Below are positions 1-10,263 of a stretch of DNA of 64,000 nt, piece by piece; within the stretch, counting starts at the first letter, position 1, and each line of letters begins with the position of its first letter. The DNA lies in the NCBI GenBank assembly GCA_963691815.1, contig OY829645.1, forward strand, positions 11,422,056 through 11,486,055, in the 5' to 3' direction. The notes beneath the pieces are model-generated. The model ran no database searches. It worked only from the letters and a program-made list of their open reading frames with translations, and had not been told where the DNA came from. Source of the DNA: Echiichthys vipera (Eukaryota > Chordata > Actinopteri > Perciformes > Trachinidae). The position numbers and the translations under genes were made by a program.

Positions 1-20
1 AACAACGACAGCGAGCAGAG
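1..20 (+). CDS. Penultimate coding exon (3' part) of an unrecognised plus-strand gene
   Basis: The first 20 bases end in AGCAGAG followed by GTGACT, a normal 5' splice site. Read so that the exon ends on a codon boundary, it gives QRQRAE, which joins in frame to the exon at 133-219. The rest of the gene lies left of the window. Assignment rests on the splice signals and the open frame only. Confidence 0.5.
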
Positions 21-132
21 GTGACTCACAACCCCACAGATTTGATTCTAGTAGTGCGCCAAATGTGTTATAATGTCACATTACTCTCTGTAGAATCAAC
101 TGCATCTACATTCTTCCCTTGTGTACTTACAG

Positions 133-219
133 ATTTATGCCTTGAACAAGGTGATGACAGAGTTGGAACAGCAGCAGTTTGAGGCCTTTTGTAAACAGAT
201 GCAGTCACAAGGAGAATGA
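133..219 (+). CDS. Terminal coding exon of an unrecognised plus-strand gene
   Basis: A pyrimidine-rich acceptor (TTCCCTTGTGTACTTACAG) precedes a 28-residue open frame starting IYALNKVMTELEQQQ, continuing FEAFCKQMQ and ending at TGA 217-219. With the upstream exon the C-terminus is glutamine- and glutamate-rich and looks like an amphipathic helix or coiled coil (RAEIYALNKVMTELEQQQF). I do not recognise the family and assign no function. The gene points toward the nccrp1-like gene, so the two are convergent. Confidence 0.55.
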   Translation: MYALNKVMTELEQQQFEAFCKQMQSQGE

Positions 220-1000
220 TGAGCCCTGCTTTCCTCGTTCATCTGGACCAGAACCTGTTCCCCTGCTAAAAGACCATGTATGCACACTATTGCTGACATG
301 CAATCAGATACTGACTCAAATGTTCAATAAGGCCTTTTTTGCTCTGACTGACTCAGATCCCTGACTCTGTAACCTGAATATGCCAGAGAGTATTGTTATA
401 ATTAATTAATAAGCATTGTAGGTAAAATGTGTCCAAACAGGAAGTGACATTTCCTTTGCTTAAATATCAACCTTTGTTACATTTTAATACTGTGCAAATT
501 CAAATATATATGTGTTGACGTTTTGAAGTTGACCAGGTCAAACACTCAACTCAATAGGCACCAGTGTCAAAAGCCCCAAAAGGACAAAGATTATGAATTC
601 ACCTGATCAGAGACCTACCAGTTAAAAGCAGACTTGAAAACTAAGCTTGGTAGCATCCACACATCTCTAGAAATGATCTCAAGTCAGAAATACTTTGTAA
701 GCGTATTGAAGGAACAAACAATGTGATAAATATTGCTCAATGTAGCTTATCCCTTAGCCTTTATTATGCCCGTGTTAATGGTGCTCACTTTGAATGCTGT
801 CATGTGGTTGATATTGTATGCAGTGCCAAAAGGCCTGTGCGTAAAATATTGCATTTTGTTATATTTGAAAAGTTTTGCAATCTACATGAAAACGTATATT
901 TATGTCTGATTACTGTAAAGTATTTATATGATATACAGTATGTCAACTTTCATTGAGTTATAGAATTTTGGATTTAATAAAAATAAAAATTGAAATATGT
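220..1000 (+). other. 3'UTR of the plus-strand gene
   Basis: AT-rich sequence after the stop, with no further splice signal or open frame of note. AATAAA at 976-981, overlapping more A-rich copies, is the likely polyadenylation signal. The transcript would end just before the hAT element that begins at 1033. Confidence 0.45.
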
Positions 1001-1032
1001 GTTTCTATTTGATTGTTTCTGCATGTTATCCA

Positions 1033-2154
1033 TAGAGATGCACCGATCCGATACCCTGCTCCAATATTTACTAATTAGCTGGATTGGGTATTAGATGAAT
1101 GAGGCCGATACAGCAGTCTGATTTAGTCATTTCTTTTTTATTAATATCATAAACAGCAGAACAGTTACAGTGATCTAGTCACTTCAATTCTGTTTGCAAC
1201 ACCGGTTAGGGTTTTATATTACATTTTAAAATATCTGTTTGCAGTGCACTTTACATGGAAGTGTTATTTATTTATATATTTTTGCTGCTAATGTACACTT
1301 TGCTATTTGTTAATATTGAGTACATTTATATCTGTAACATATCTGCCAGGTAGGGAATGAGTCCTTACCCCAAGTGAAGGAGTTCAAGTACCTCGGGATC
1401 ATGTTTACGAGTGAGGGGACGATGGAGCGTGAGTTTGGCCGGAGAATCGGAGCAGCGGGGGCGGTGTTGCAGTCGCTCTACCACACCGTTGTGATGAAAA
1501 GAGAGTTGAGTCGGAAGACAAAGCTCTCGATCTACTGGTCAATCTTCGTTCCTACCCTCACCTATGGTCATGAAAGCTGGGTCATGACCTAAAGAACGAG
1601 GTCGCGGGTACAAGCGGCCGAAATGGGTTTTCTCAGGAGGTTGGCTTGAGTCTCCCTTAGAGATAGGGTGAGAAGTTCAGCCATCCGTGAGGACTTCGGA
1701 GTAGAGCCGCTGCTCCTTTGCGTTGAAAGGAGCCAGTTGAGGTAGTTCGGGCATCTAGTAAGGATGCCCGCTGGGCGCCTCCCTGGGGAGGTGTTCAAGG
1801 CACGTCCAGCTGGGAGGAGGCCTGACTAGGTGGAGAGATTATATCTCCACACTGGCCTGGGAATGCCTCGGGATCCCCCAGTTAGAGCTGGTTAATGTGG
1901 AACGGGAAGTTTGGGTCCCCTTCTAGAGCTGCTGCCCCTGCGACCCAACCCTGGATAAGCGGTTGAAGATGAGACATAACTGCCTTTAACGAGACTAAAT
2001 GTTTATGTCAAGCCTGATGCTGCACTCACACGGCATGTTATACGGTTCATTTATTCAACAGGAGTATCGGATCAGTATTGGGTATCTACCGAAACGCTCA
2101 GCCCAGGTATCAGTATCGGATTGGATCGGAAAAAAACTGGATCAGGCATCTCTA
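1033..2154 (+). mobile_element. hAT-type MITE (copy 1) carrying a Rex3 insertion
   Basis: The element starts TAGAGATGCACCGATC and ends GGCATCTCTA, an inverted terminal repeat. It is flanked by an 8-bp target duplication with one mismatch, GTTATCCA (1025-1032) and TTTATCCA (2155-2162), which fits the hAT superfamily. Two relatives lie at 6742-7147 (opposite strand) and 13041-13534. Without the Rex3 insert it would be about 485 bp and has no transposase, so it is non-autonomous. Confidence 0.85.
1348..1973 (+). mobile_element. Rex3 (RTE-clade) LINE, 5'-truncated 3' end
   Basis: The open frame at 1374-1592 encodes the end of a reverse transcriptase (FKYLGIMFTSEG, later LTYGHESWVMT). Downstream sequence continues as a degraded Rex3 C-terminus and ends GGATAAGCGGTTGAAGATGAGA, the usual Rex3 tail. 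Flanking ACATATCTGCC (1337-1347) and ACATAACTGCC (1974-1984) are an 11-bp target duplication. Related hAT copies lack the insert. The stop after VMT and later frame breaks show it is dead. Confidence 0.85.
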
Positions 2155-2162
2155 TTTATCCA

Positions 2163-2780
2163 CATACTAAAGTAAGTACATGATGGCTGTGGCTACATGT
2201 CTAAACTAATCCTCCTTTGTTAATCCTGGGCCCCGTTAATTCAGACCAATATGATGCTGTTAATTCACATCCTAGGATTGATTTGGTCAGTCTGGAGTAA
2301 CGGTGTGCTTTTATTTTTTAAATAAAGGAAGAGTGAGAAGAGAGTTGGTATCAGGATCAGCATTCATATATTTGGCTGAGCACTGATCTTGTAATTGCAG
2401 ATTCCAGGTATACATGTGGTGTAGTGAAACCCTCCCAGCATGCACTGGGGCGTATTCAGTCTACTTTTGTGTGTTCCTGGACTTTTACCGGTGTTATTTT
2501 ATTCTACATTTTTGTACATTAGATTTGTGCTTTTATGTGGATATACTTTTTAACAGGGTACTTGTACCCTCAGGCATTTCTACTCTTTAGGAAAGCACTT
2601 CCTCTACCACATTTTAATGTTGTTGCTGAACGAGGTGGAGCTAGTTCATTTACTAGTTTATCTTTAAAAATCTGTTTACATTTTTTTTTTTACTTTTCCA
2701 TTATCTTTGCATTTTTAAGAAATGTGGGACATTGGACCTTGGACAGTTATTTATATTAAATTATTTTAGTAGTTTAGAGG
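2163..2780. other. Intergenic sequence, nothing recognised
   Basis: T-rich single-copy-looking sequence between two mobile elements. I see no exon, RNA gene or clear repeat in it. Confidence 0.4.
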
Positions 2781-2971
2781 CAGTGGTAAAAAGTACATTT
2801 ACTCAAGCACTGTATTTAAGCACAATGTGGACGTACTTGAATTTGAAGATACAATATTTCCCTATGAAGTTTTGTGAAGCAAAGACATCTACTCACATAA
2901 ACTACAAAAACTTTGAAATAGTGCTTAAGTATAGTACTTGAGTAAATGTACTTAGTTACTTTCCACCACTG
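2781..2971. mobile_element. Short palindromic MITE (fish CAGTGGTGGAAAGTA family)
   Basis: The left end reads CAGTGGTAAAAAGTACATTT and the right end AAATGTACTTAGTTACTTTC followed by CACCACTG. The reverse complement of the right end matches the left end, so the 191-bp unit is a near-palindrome. This is a familiar fish MITE type, usually classed with hAT. No clear target duplication is visible. Confidence 0.65.
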
Positions 2972-2999
2972 TTCACAAGAAATAAACCTCACATCTCTG

Positions 3000-3225
3000 C
3001 CTAATGTCTTCAACCACCCATTCTTCTAAAGGTTGGCGGTTCGATCCCCACCTACTTTCTAAGTCCATGAGCAGGAAACTGAACAAACCCCAGTTGCTCC
3101 CAATGGACAGGCAGGTGCCTTGCATGGCAGCTCCTCCCCCATTGGTGTATGAATGTGTGTGTGATAGGGTGAACTTTGTCAGGTAAGGTAAAAAGGTGCT
3201 ATAAAAACACAGTCCATCTGCAAAC
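3000..3225 (+). mobile_element. tRNA-derived SINE
   Basis: GGTTCGATCCC at 3038-3048 is a match to the RNA polymerase III B box. The following sequence (GAACAAACCCCAGTTGCTCC, CCTTGCATGGCAGCTCC, a region before GTGCTATAAAAACACAGTCC) has the layout of a widespread fish SINE body and tail. An A box is not clear, so the 5' end is probably degraded or truncated. Confidence 0.6.
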
Positions 3226-3772
3226 CACACTGTATTTTACCTTTACAGCAACAAGTTATTGGGAGGAAGTATTATCACATACAGTTGATTACATCTTTGA
3301 ATGAAAGTTTAGCTTGACGAAGCGGTTAATGATTTAGTTGCCAATTTATTTCATTATTTAATTCCAATCTGAATGTTCAACTACTTGATAGTACATCTCC
3401 ACCCACCAAACATGCCGTTGAGTTTAACACTAGGTACGTCACTGTGCAGAGGTAGTAGTTAACAGATCATATTAATGACTGATGCACACAGTCATTTTAA
3501 TATTTTAAAGTTAGCAAAGTGGTGTGCCATCATGATGTATGAGTAGTCTTCATAGCAGCAGTATGTTGCCACAGCATGAACAGCAGTAAGCATGATATAC
3601 AGAGGCGTAAGCTAGGTGCACAAGGCAAAGCTGGACCTCTTAAAACTTGGAAACCAATACTCTTCCCTGGAGTCCTGATATTACTCTAGTTCCATGTCCC
3701 CACCTTCCTCCTTTACCTTTTAGTGTTCCTAACTGCTTGATTCCCTTCTCCTCTCTCCCCTTTCCCTTTTGT
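3226..3772 (-). other. Probable 3'UTR of the nccrp1-like gene
   Basis: Sequence downstream of the minus-strand stop at 3773-3775. A minus-strand AATAAA lies at 3345-3350 and would give a 3'UTR of about 430 nt. The SINE lies beyond it. No other coding signal is seen. Confidence 0.35.
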
Positions 3773-3907
3773 TCAAACCTCGACACTAACAGAGCTCCCA
3801 GTGACCCGGACTCCAAACCAGCCGTCCCAGAACTTGGTGTCTTGTCCTCCATGCTCAAAGGTGATGAAACGCATTCCAGGGCCGTATTCAGAAAATGTAT
3901 GGCTGAC
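3773..3907 (-). CDS. nccrp1: nccrp1-like exon 6 (last coding)
   Basis: After the acceptor AATTCCAG, 44 codons run from VSHTFSEYGPGMRF to VTGSSVSVEV and stop TGA at 3773-3775. It carries the conserved FBA C-terminal strands (FEHGGQDTKFW, GWFGVRV). Confidence 0.85.
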   Translation of the reverse strand, partial: VSHTFSEYGPGMRFITFEHGGQDTKFWDGWFGVRVTGSSVSVEV

Positions 3908-6900
3908 CTGGAATTCAGACAGAGAGAGAAAACCAGTGTAATGTGTACTGTCTAGTGTGTTGACGAAAGGAACGACAGCAAGTGCCCCAAAACAACATGG
4001 TTACATCCAAGTGACACTTCCCTCTAGTGGTCATAGCAGTTATGAAAAAGAGGGGAAAAGTCCACACAGGGAAGAAATCAGGGTGGATGGGTGTAGCCTG
4101 GTCAGCAGAAAAAAATGTTGGCTATATAGGATAATAAGTGTCAAACTCCACTTAGGGAGTAGGTTGGGGTGGATGGTTGGGTCATACACTCACCAAACTT
4201 TCTTTCCCTTTTCTTTCCTTTATTTTGACACACTCTGCTCTTTTCTAAACCAAGTGTGTGTGACGAGTATGGAATGAGCACGGGTTGCAGCGGTTCAAAA
4301 ACATTGACATTCAAAAATAAAACGAGTGAGAAGTAGGCACATTTTCCCATTGACTGCTGGACACTAGAAAGAATGCAGGTTAAAAGCACTTCCGCATTGG
4401 CTTCACTTTTCAGACCTTAAAGCTACATCCATCTTTATACAATCAATGGTTTTAAGCTAGGGCTGTTTTTGGTCTGAATTTCCTACATCCCAACCCAAAC
4501 CATGATCTTTTACCTAAACCTAACCTTAATCATAGTGTTGTCATATTGAAATGATGTCCAGCTGTTAGGGGCATCAGATCATCTTCTATGTGTTGCTCTA
4601 GCGGGAATTGACAAACAACCGGTTTTGTGGTTTAATTTGTTTGCTGTCTTCATGTTACATTCATCTAAAAGCCTTAAAGGAAAAATGTACTTACGATGAT
4701 GAGTGGCAGAGGACCTGGACTGGGCATGGTTGTGACTACAAGTGACCCATAGAATTAAAATATATAGAATGGACATCACCATTGACAGTGTGTTTGATCA
4801 AACACAGAAGAGGAGGTAATGAATGGGGACGTTTGTTTGATGTAGAGTCACTGCCTGTCATGCATGTCCCAGTACTCATGGACTCAGAATGAGCCAAAAA
4901 ATGTAGCATTCTGCTTTCTGTGTACCTGTTTCCACGAGCAGTCATCACAGTCGGGATCCAGAGTCACCGGCTCAGGTTTGAACTCCTGAATGACCTCTTG
5001 ATTCTCATCAAGCAGACACACGGTCATTTGATAGGTGCAGCCACAATCTGTCCTGCCACAGTACCTGCAGGATGAGCCGTCCATTAACATATTGACACTA
5101 GCTACTGACAGAAGGTGTGTACATGCATGTCAGTCCGCCTCTGTCTTACCAGTCTTCCACTGTGATGGAAGGCTGGGAGTCCAACTGTTCGCTTGAGTAA
5201 TCCTCAGCTAACAAGTCGATCACCTGTCTCTTCAGACACAGCCTAGTGCACACATATTTTCAGAAAGCAGGATTAGCATGGGGCTAATTAAAAAAAACAA
5301 TTCACTTTGACATAAAAATGTTAAGTATTAAATAGATGAGAAATAATAAAACATACTGAGATTTACGTTGCATTCAAATAACAGATGAAATGGGGAAAAT
5401 GCTAATTTTTTTGTGATTTTTTTATGTTGAAAAGCTGAAAAGACAATATTTGTGATAATTTTAGCAAGCTGAAAAATGCATTTTATGATTGTGATTATGA
5501 TGATGTGTTGTTCTGCCATGATCTTCTTCCCATCTGTTCTTAGCTCATACATATATTTGACATGGTTCTAAAATATTGCATCTATTGTTTGTTTGTTTTA
5601 CATTAGTTAAGCCGTTTTTCCATATACATGGGCTGGCTTGGCTACCATACATGTGTCAGATATTCATTTTTGGGGGGAAACAAACAAACTTTTGCAGCCT
5701 TTTTTTTACCGTCTACATTATTCATAATTACTGCACTTACCTTTATTCGTTTTATTAGATTCTGTTTTCATTTATACCTTATATATTTTAAAGCAGGTCA
5801 TACTTGGAGAATTAAGAATGCAACTATAAACACTGTAGAACAGGAGAGCTACAGAGTGTACCTGTGTTGAGCAGTGCATTACATTTCTAGTATTTCAGTA
5901 TAGTCACATGACTATACATACAATAATAAACACTCACTCAAAAGAGGTTGCAAAGTATTTGGTCACTCCGTCGATGCAGAAGTTGAAGCCACAGTCTCCC
6001 GGCATGTCCTCCACCTTCCACTGACTCCCACCATTCTCCGTCAGCTCCCAGAACTCCAGCTGCTCTGGGAGGGAAATGCAAAGTCTGAGACAGCCATTGT
6101 TGAATATTTTTACTATACACACTGTCATGTTTTTAGGAAGTCAAGTTCAATTCCAAGAGCATGTATAGTTAAGATTGAACGTTCCCATTTACTGGCTTTT
6201 TTCTGAACATCAACTGCATCTCACAGGACTGCTGATGAAGATCATGAGATTGAGAGTTTGATATGAAGATACCACTCATATATGTTTGTTAAATATAGGC
6301 TACAGCCAGGGAGACAGTTAATCAGGATAATTTATGTGCGGGTAGAGACAGGCTAGCTGTTACCAGGATGAAATGATGCGACAAAAAAGTGTGACATATG
6401 CATTATGATTTGATAAGACTCTATGATATGACTGACAAGAGTATAAATCAGGTGTATCCATGTATTAATCATACATCTCTGCAAGTAAATGAGCATAGTT
6501 CCCAAAATGCGAACTTCATTTAAGAATGAGAAGAGATGTAGCTGTGTGCAGCTCAGTGTAGTTAATGCAGTGAAGTATAACGGTAAGTGATATTTAGACC
6601 ATGGCTGGGCTATTTACGGTCTGACAGTCTTGGATGCAGCCTGTTTGTGTGCAGACTCATATACTCAGATTAGCAGGTGAATGTTTGACCACTTTTAAAT
6701 ATACGTATTTGCTAAGCAAATAAAATTAGTCGATCTTTTGGCTGATCCGATACTCCTGTTGAATAAATTAACCGTATACCATGCCGTGTGAGTGCAGCAT
6801 CAGGCTTGACATAAACATTTGGCCTTGTTAAAGGCAGTTATTTTACAGATATAAATGTACTCAATATTAACAAATAGCAAAGTGTACATTAGCAGCAAAA

Positions 6901-7951
6901 ATATATAAATAAATAACACTTCCATGTAAAGTGCACTGCAAACAGATATTTTAAAATGTAATATAAAACCCTAACCGGTGTTGCAAACAGAATTGAAGTG
7001 ACTAGATCACTGTAACTGTTCTGCTGTTTATGATATTAATAAAAAAGAAATGACTAAATCAGACTGCTGTATCGGCCTCATTCATCTAATACCCAATCCA
7101 GCTAATTAGTAAATATTGGAGCAGGGTATCGGATCGGTGCATCTCTAGTCATAAACACACGTGTTAGTAACAACCCTTACAATGGCTCTGTTCTAGTGTT
7201 CCTGTGAGAGTGACAGTGATTCAGAATGCACAAACCTGAAATCAAAAGTAGCTATCAATCAATCAGTTGTATCTGTCATATGAAATCGCACATGGTACAG
7301 TTCCAGTGATATGCATCCCCATCAGCTCCTTCAGGTTGTACTCCAGGATCTATGTAAGTCTCAGCAACACAGCTATTGACATTCCGTTGTGATCCAATGC
7401 GGATGTTGAGACCACCCAGCTCCTCGTACAACAGCTCTACACTGTACAGCAAGATTAAAAGAGTATCCATGAAACGCAGATGGTGTTTAATTCCTCCACG
7501 TCTGCCTCAATGCCCCCTCTGATCTAGGGATGGAGATGGACGCAGAGATGGTCTCACTTGTCCATATGGCTGGGATCGTAGCTGGTATCCATCTTCTCTA
7601 CCTTTTCATTATTCACCCCTGTGGTTTTCCTACTGTGACAGTCCAAATGTGTGAAACAGGCATATTGTCAAGTACCAGTGGGTGTTTTGCAGCCTCAGTA
7701 ATGAGCACAATAAGGCAAAGAGAACGCCACACTACAAAACGTACTTGGATATGGGAACCATGTGATTGAATTTTCACCCTATTTCTTGTCTTTTTCATAC
7801 TTGGACAGCTAAGGGACATAGTAGAACTATATACCAGTACGGCAAGCCCCAAAGAAGATCCACACCTAATCCAGTTACATAGATGCAGATCAGATAAAGA
7901 AAATTACTTCTTACCTTCCCCACTGGGATTCTTCAGCAGGTTTTTAGCCAT
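3773..7951 (-). CDS. nccrp1: nccrp1-like FBA-domain protein (whole CDS, five coding exons)
   Basis: Coding exons on the minus strand are 7951-7915, 6064-5938, 5242-5150, 5064-4926 and 3907-3773. All junctions are GT-AG and in phase, giving 176 aa. The protein starts MAKNLLKNPSGEEQ and is essentially one F-box-associated (FBA) domain: WELTENGGSQWKVED, then YFATSFELCLKRQ, then WYCGRTDCGCTYQ, then FEHGGQDTKFWDGWFGVRV at the end. FBA domains in FBXO2/6/44 bind glycoproteins; NCCRP1 is the family member without a working F-box, known in fish as a nonspecific cytotoxic cell receptor. No F-box, signal peptide or membrane segment is visible, so a cytosolic location is likely. It is shorter than mammalian NCCRP1, which has an N-terminal extension. 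A related FBXO gene is possible but less likely. Confidence 0.85.
3908..4925 (-). other. nccrp1-like intron 5
   Basis: Intron between the last two coding exons. No exon or classifiable repeat was recognised inside it. Confidence 0.5.
4926..5064 (-). CDS. nccrp1: nccrp1-like exon 5
   Basis: Acceptor CATCCTGCAG, donor CAG/GTACAC. It encodes YCGRTDCGCTYQMTVCLLDE through PDCDDCSWKQ, the cysteine-rich centre of the FBA domain. One base completes the Trp codon of the previous exon. Confidence 0.88.
5150..5242 (-). CDS. nccrp1: nccrp1-like exon 4
   Basis: Acceptor GTGCACTAG, donor CTG/GTAAGA. It encodes LCLKRQVIDLLAEDYSSEQL and then DSQPSITVEDW. Phase 2 in and phase 2 out agree with both neighbours. 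Confidence 0.88.
5938..6064 (-). CDS. nccrp1: nccrp1-like exon 3
   Basis: Acceptor TTCCCTCCCAG, donor GA/GTGAGT. It encodes EQLEFWELTENGGSQWKVED, then MPGDCGFNFCIDGVTKYFAT and SFE. This is the most diagnostic exon of the FBA family. Confidence 0.9.
6742..7147 (-). mobile_element. hAT-type MITE copy 2 (truncated), in nccrp1 intron 2
   Basis: Reverse-strand relative of the element at 1033-2154. It ends GGATCGGTGCATCTCTA at 7147, while the other end stops at CTGATCCGATACTCC and lacks roughly the last 85 bp and the second inverted repeat. It has an uninterrupted AAAATAACTGCCTTTAAC where copy 1 carries Rex3, so it shows the pre-insertion sequence. Confidence 0.8.
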
Positions 7952-7971
7952 GATTACAGTTTGGACAGAGT
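7915..7971 (-). CDS. nccrp1: nccrp1-like exon 2 with start codon
   Basis: The acceptor CTTTTGTGCAG precedes a 57-bp exon with ATG at 7951-7949 encoding MAKNLLKNPSGE and one extra base before donor GTAAGA. The first 20 bases are taken as 5'UTR because the exon upstream has no ATG downstream of the TATA box. The frame is open through that exon, so an N-terminal extension from another promoter cannot be excluded. Confidence 0.75.
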
Positions 7972-8557
7972 CTGCACAAAAGAAACGGGAAACAGTAACT
8001 TAGATCAATAAATGTCTCTGCTGCAGTTTCCATTAGGCTGTCCAGATTCTATCCACCTGCTCTGATCAGTTATTATCATCACAGGTTTATTCCAAACTGC
8101 ATCTGCATGCTCTCCTGGAGTATGCTGCCATATCCTCATACTAATGTCTCAAACGAACATATACAAGGATGACAATAAAGGCAAACAACAAACACAAACT
8201 GAAATGTGTGAGATGTTTAGTAGTTAATGGACACAGACATGTAGGTACTGATGGGCACAGTGTTGGATCCAGTGGGATTCAAAATAAAAGCAGACCACAT
8301 GAGGGTGGACCCAGAGTCCCATACCAGATCGGGTAATCTCCACAGATTCCACATCAAAGACTGATACCCTGTGTGCCTACACACAGCACAACAGATTTAC
8401 ATGCTGAATAGGAGGTATCACAGAGGATCAACCAGTCACCAAACAGACATCAGTCAGCAGGAAAACAACCTGGGACAGCATGTTTCCATAGAAACCAGTG
8501 GTTCAGAGGCCTGTTTTGTAAATGATGACTGTACTAATAATAAACTGTACTAAAGAG

Positions 8558-8561
<4 letters not shown>

Positions 8562-8588
<27 letters not shown>
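8562..8588. repeat. (TA)n microsatellite
   Basis: About 13 TA dinucleotides in nccrp1 intron 1. Confidence 0.9.
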
Positions 8589-8591
<3 letters not shown>

Positions 8592-8948
8592 GTATTAATT
8601 GTGTGTGCCTCAATTTGTTTTCTTCATGGTTTGTGACATTACAATAAGAATAACACAAACAATAATAACTATGCTATAGTTCTCTATAGTTATAACATAG
8701 CAGTTATACGAGGCACAGAGAACAGATAAGGCTTTAGCCAACACATTTTTGTGCATGAAACACTTAGTTGCATACTTGTTCTGCATTTCACGACTCACTG
8801 GCTCCAAACAAACAGCTGAGTCATCTGCCACTGCAGACACAAAGTCACAGGCCTCAAAGATGCAGTACATGCAGTAATGTTTTGCTCTATATGTCAATGA
8901 CACACTCTGCTCTGTCTAAATACACAAGATGGCAAATGTATTACTCAC

Positions 8949-9030
8949 AGCCAGGGGAATTAATGCAAGTGTAGTCTTCTGTTTCGTCTGTCTCTTTCTC
9001 TGGCTTACACTTGAGCTCCTCTGCAGGGTA
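8949..9030 (-). other. nccrp1: nccrp1-like exon 1, probably non-coding
   Basis: Sequence downstream of the minus-strand TATA box ends GGCT/GTGAGTAATA, a strong donor, and would splice to 7971. It has no ATG. The 5' limit is inferred as about 30 bp from the TATA box and is approximate. Confidence 0.5.
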
Positions 9031-9051
9031 GCGCCCGCGCGACAATGTAGC

Positions 9052-9058
9052 TTTTATA
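9052..9058 (-). promoter_or_regulatory. TATA box of the nccrp1-like gene
   Basis: The minus strand reads GGCTATAAAAGCTAC, a consensus TATAAAA, followed by a GC-rich initiator region (TCGCGCGGGCGC). It sits a suitable distance from the exon 1 donor. A CA repeat (9069-9090) lies directly upstream. Confidence 0.6.
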
Positions 9059-9068
9059 GCCAGGGAGC

Positions 9069-9090
9069 ACATACACACACACACACACAC
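9069..9090. repeat. (CA)n microsatellite upstream of the TATA box
   Basis: ACATACACACACACACACAC-type run, about 11 dinucleotides, about 10 bp upstream of the minus-strand TATA box. Confidence 0.85.
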
Positions 9091-9542
9091 ATGCAGTGAG
9101 AGAGGGGGGGAGGGCGAGGAGGAGGTGGAGACACAAACACCCAATCCGCAGGTTGGGGAAAGCATCCATCCAGCAGAACTCAGCAGAACCACACATGCAC
9201 ACACTCAGCACAAACAGTTAGAGCAAACACATCAGCAGCAACGGTGGAAGAAAAGGTTTATGTTGCACAACAAATACAACACATTGAAGGACCACCTACT
9301 CAAGTGACGTCCTCTGGGTAAGCGTAGCATTCTCAAATCTGGCATTGTCCATGAAAATGTAGATAAGCCCATATTACAAATGTGTCATTACCAAGGCATT
9401 TTGATTGTGCCTGGTTTTCTCCACACATGCTGCTTAGAATGAAGGCCAACAAGTTCAATCATGGTCTCATCAGACCAGAGAATCTTATTTATCATAGTAT
9501 GGGAGTCCTTCATGTGTTATTTGGCACACCCTTTGTCGGCTT

Positions 9543-9925
9543 TCACATGTCATGCACTGAGGAGAGGCTTCCGTCGGGCCACTCTGCCATAAAGTCCTGA
9601 TTGGTGGAGGGCTGCAGTGATGGTTGACTTTCTAGAGAACTTTCTCCCATATCCCCAGTGCATATCTGGAGCTCATCCACAGTGATCTTTGGGTTCTTCT
9701 TTATCTCCAAGGCTCTTCTCCACCAATTGCTCAGTTTGGCCGGGCGGCCAGCTCTAGGAAGAGTTCTGATCATCTCAAACGTCTTCCATTGAAGGATTAT
9801 GGAGGCCACTGTGCTCTCAGGAACCTTAAGTGCAGAAGAAATTATTTTGTAATCTTGGTATGATCAGTGTCTTGCCACAATTCTGTCTCTGAGCTCTTCG
9901 GGCAGTTCCTTCAACCTCATGATTC
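9543..9925 (-). pseudogene. Tc1 transposase N-terminal fragment
   Basis: Starts MRIMRLKELPEELRDRIVA and continues into the helix-turn-helix/GRPR-like region (RTLPRAGRPAKLSN). It contains in-frame stops and lacks the catalytic half in this orientation. Non-functional. Confidence 0.75.
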
Positions 9926-9949
9926 TCATTTTTACAAAATGTTGTGTAA

Positions 9950-10263
9950 TCACCTGCCCAATACAATCCCAACAGTGAAGCATGGTGGTGGCAGCATCAT
10001 GCTCTGGTGGTGTTTGGCAGCTACATGCGCAGGACGACTGGTTGCAATTGAAGGTAAGATCAATGCGGCCAAGTACAGAGATATCCTGGAAAAAAAACCT
10101 TTTCCAGAGTACTCAGGACCTCCAACAAGACAATGACCCTAAGCACACAGATAAAATGACAAAGGAGTGACTTAGGAACAACGCTATGGCTCTTCTTGAA
10201 TGGCCCAGCCAGAACCCTGACTTAGACCCAATTAAGCATCTCAGGGGAGACCTGAATACTTAT
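9950..10263 (+). pseudogene. Tc1 transposase C-terminal fragment
   Basis: Catalytic-domain pieces in two frames, with a frameshift near 10095-10130. Motifs are PTVKHGGGSIMLWW, DNDPKHTDK and NPDLDPIKHL. No start and no intact DDE core. Confidence 0.75.

Noticed and set aside
3640..3955. Overlapping ORFs on both strands around the last nccrp1 exon
   Set aside because: Out of frame with the spliced FBA coding sequence.
7276..7440. Minus-strand frame VELLYEELGGLNIRIGSQRN... behind a good-looking acceptor (TTAATCTTGCTGTACAG)
   Set aside because: Joining it to the nccrp1 exon ending at 7915 gives an immediate stop (phase mismatch), I recognise no domain, and the flanking exons already join correctly without it.
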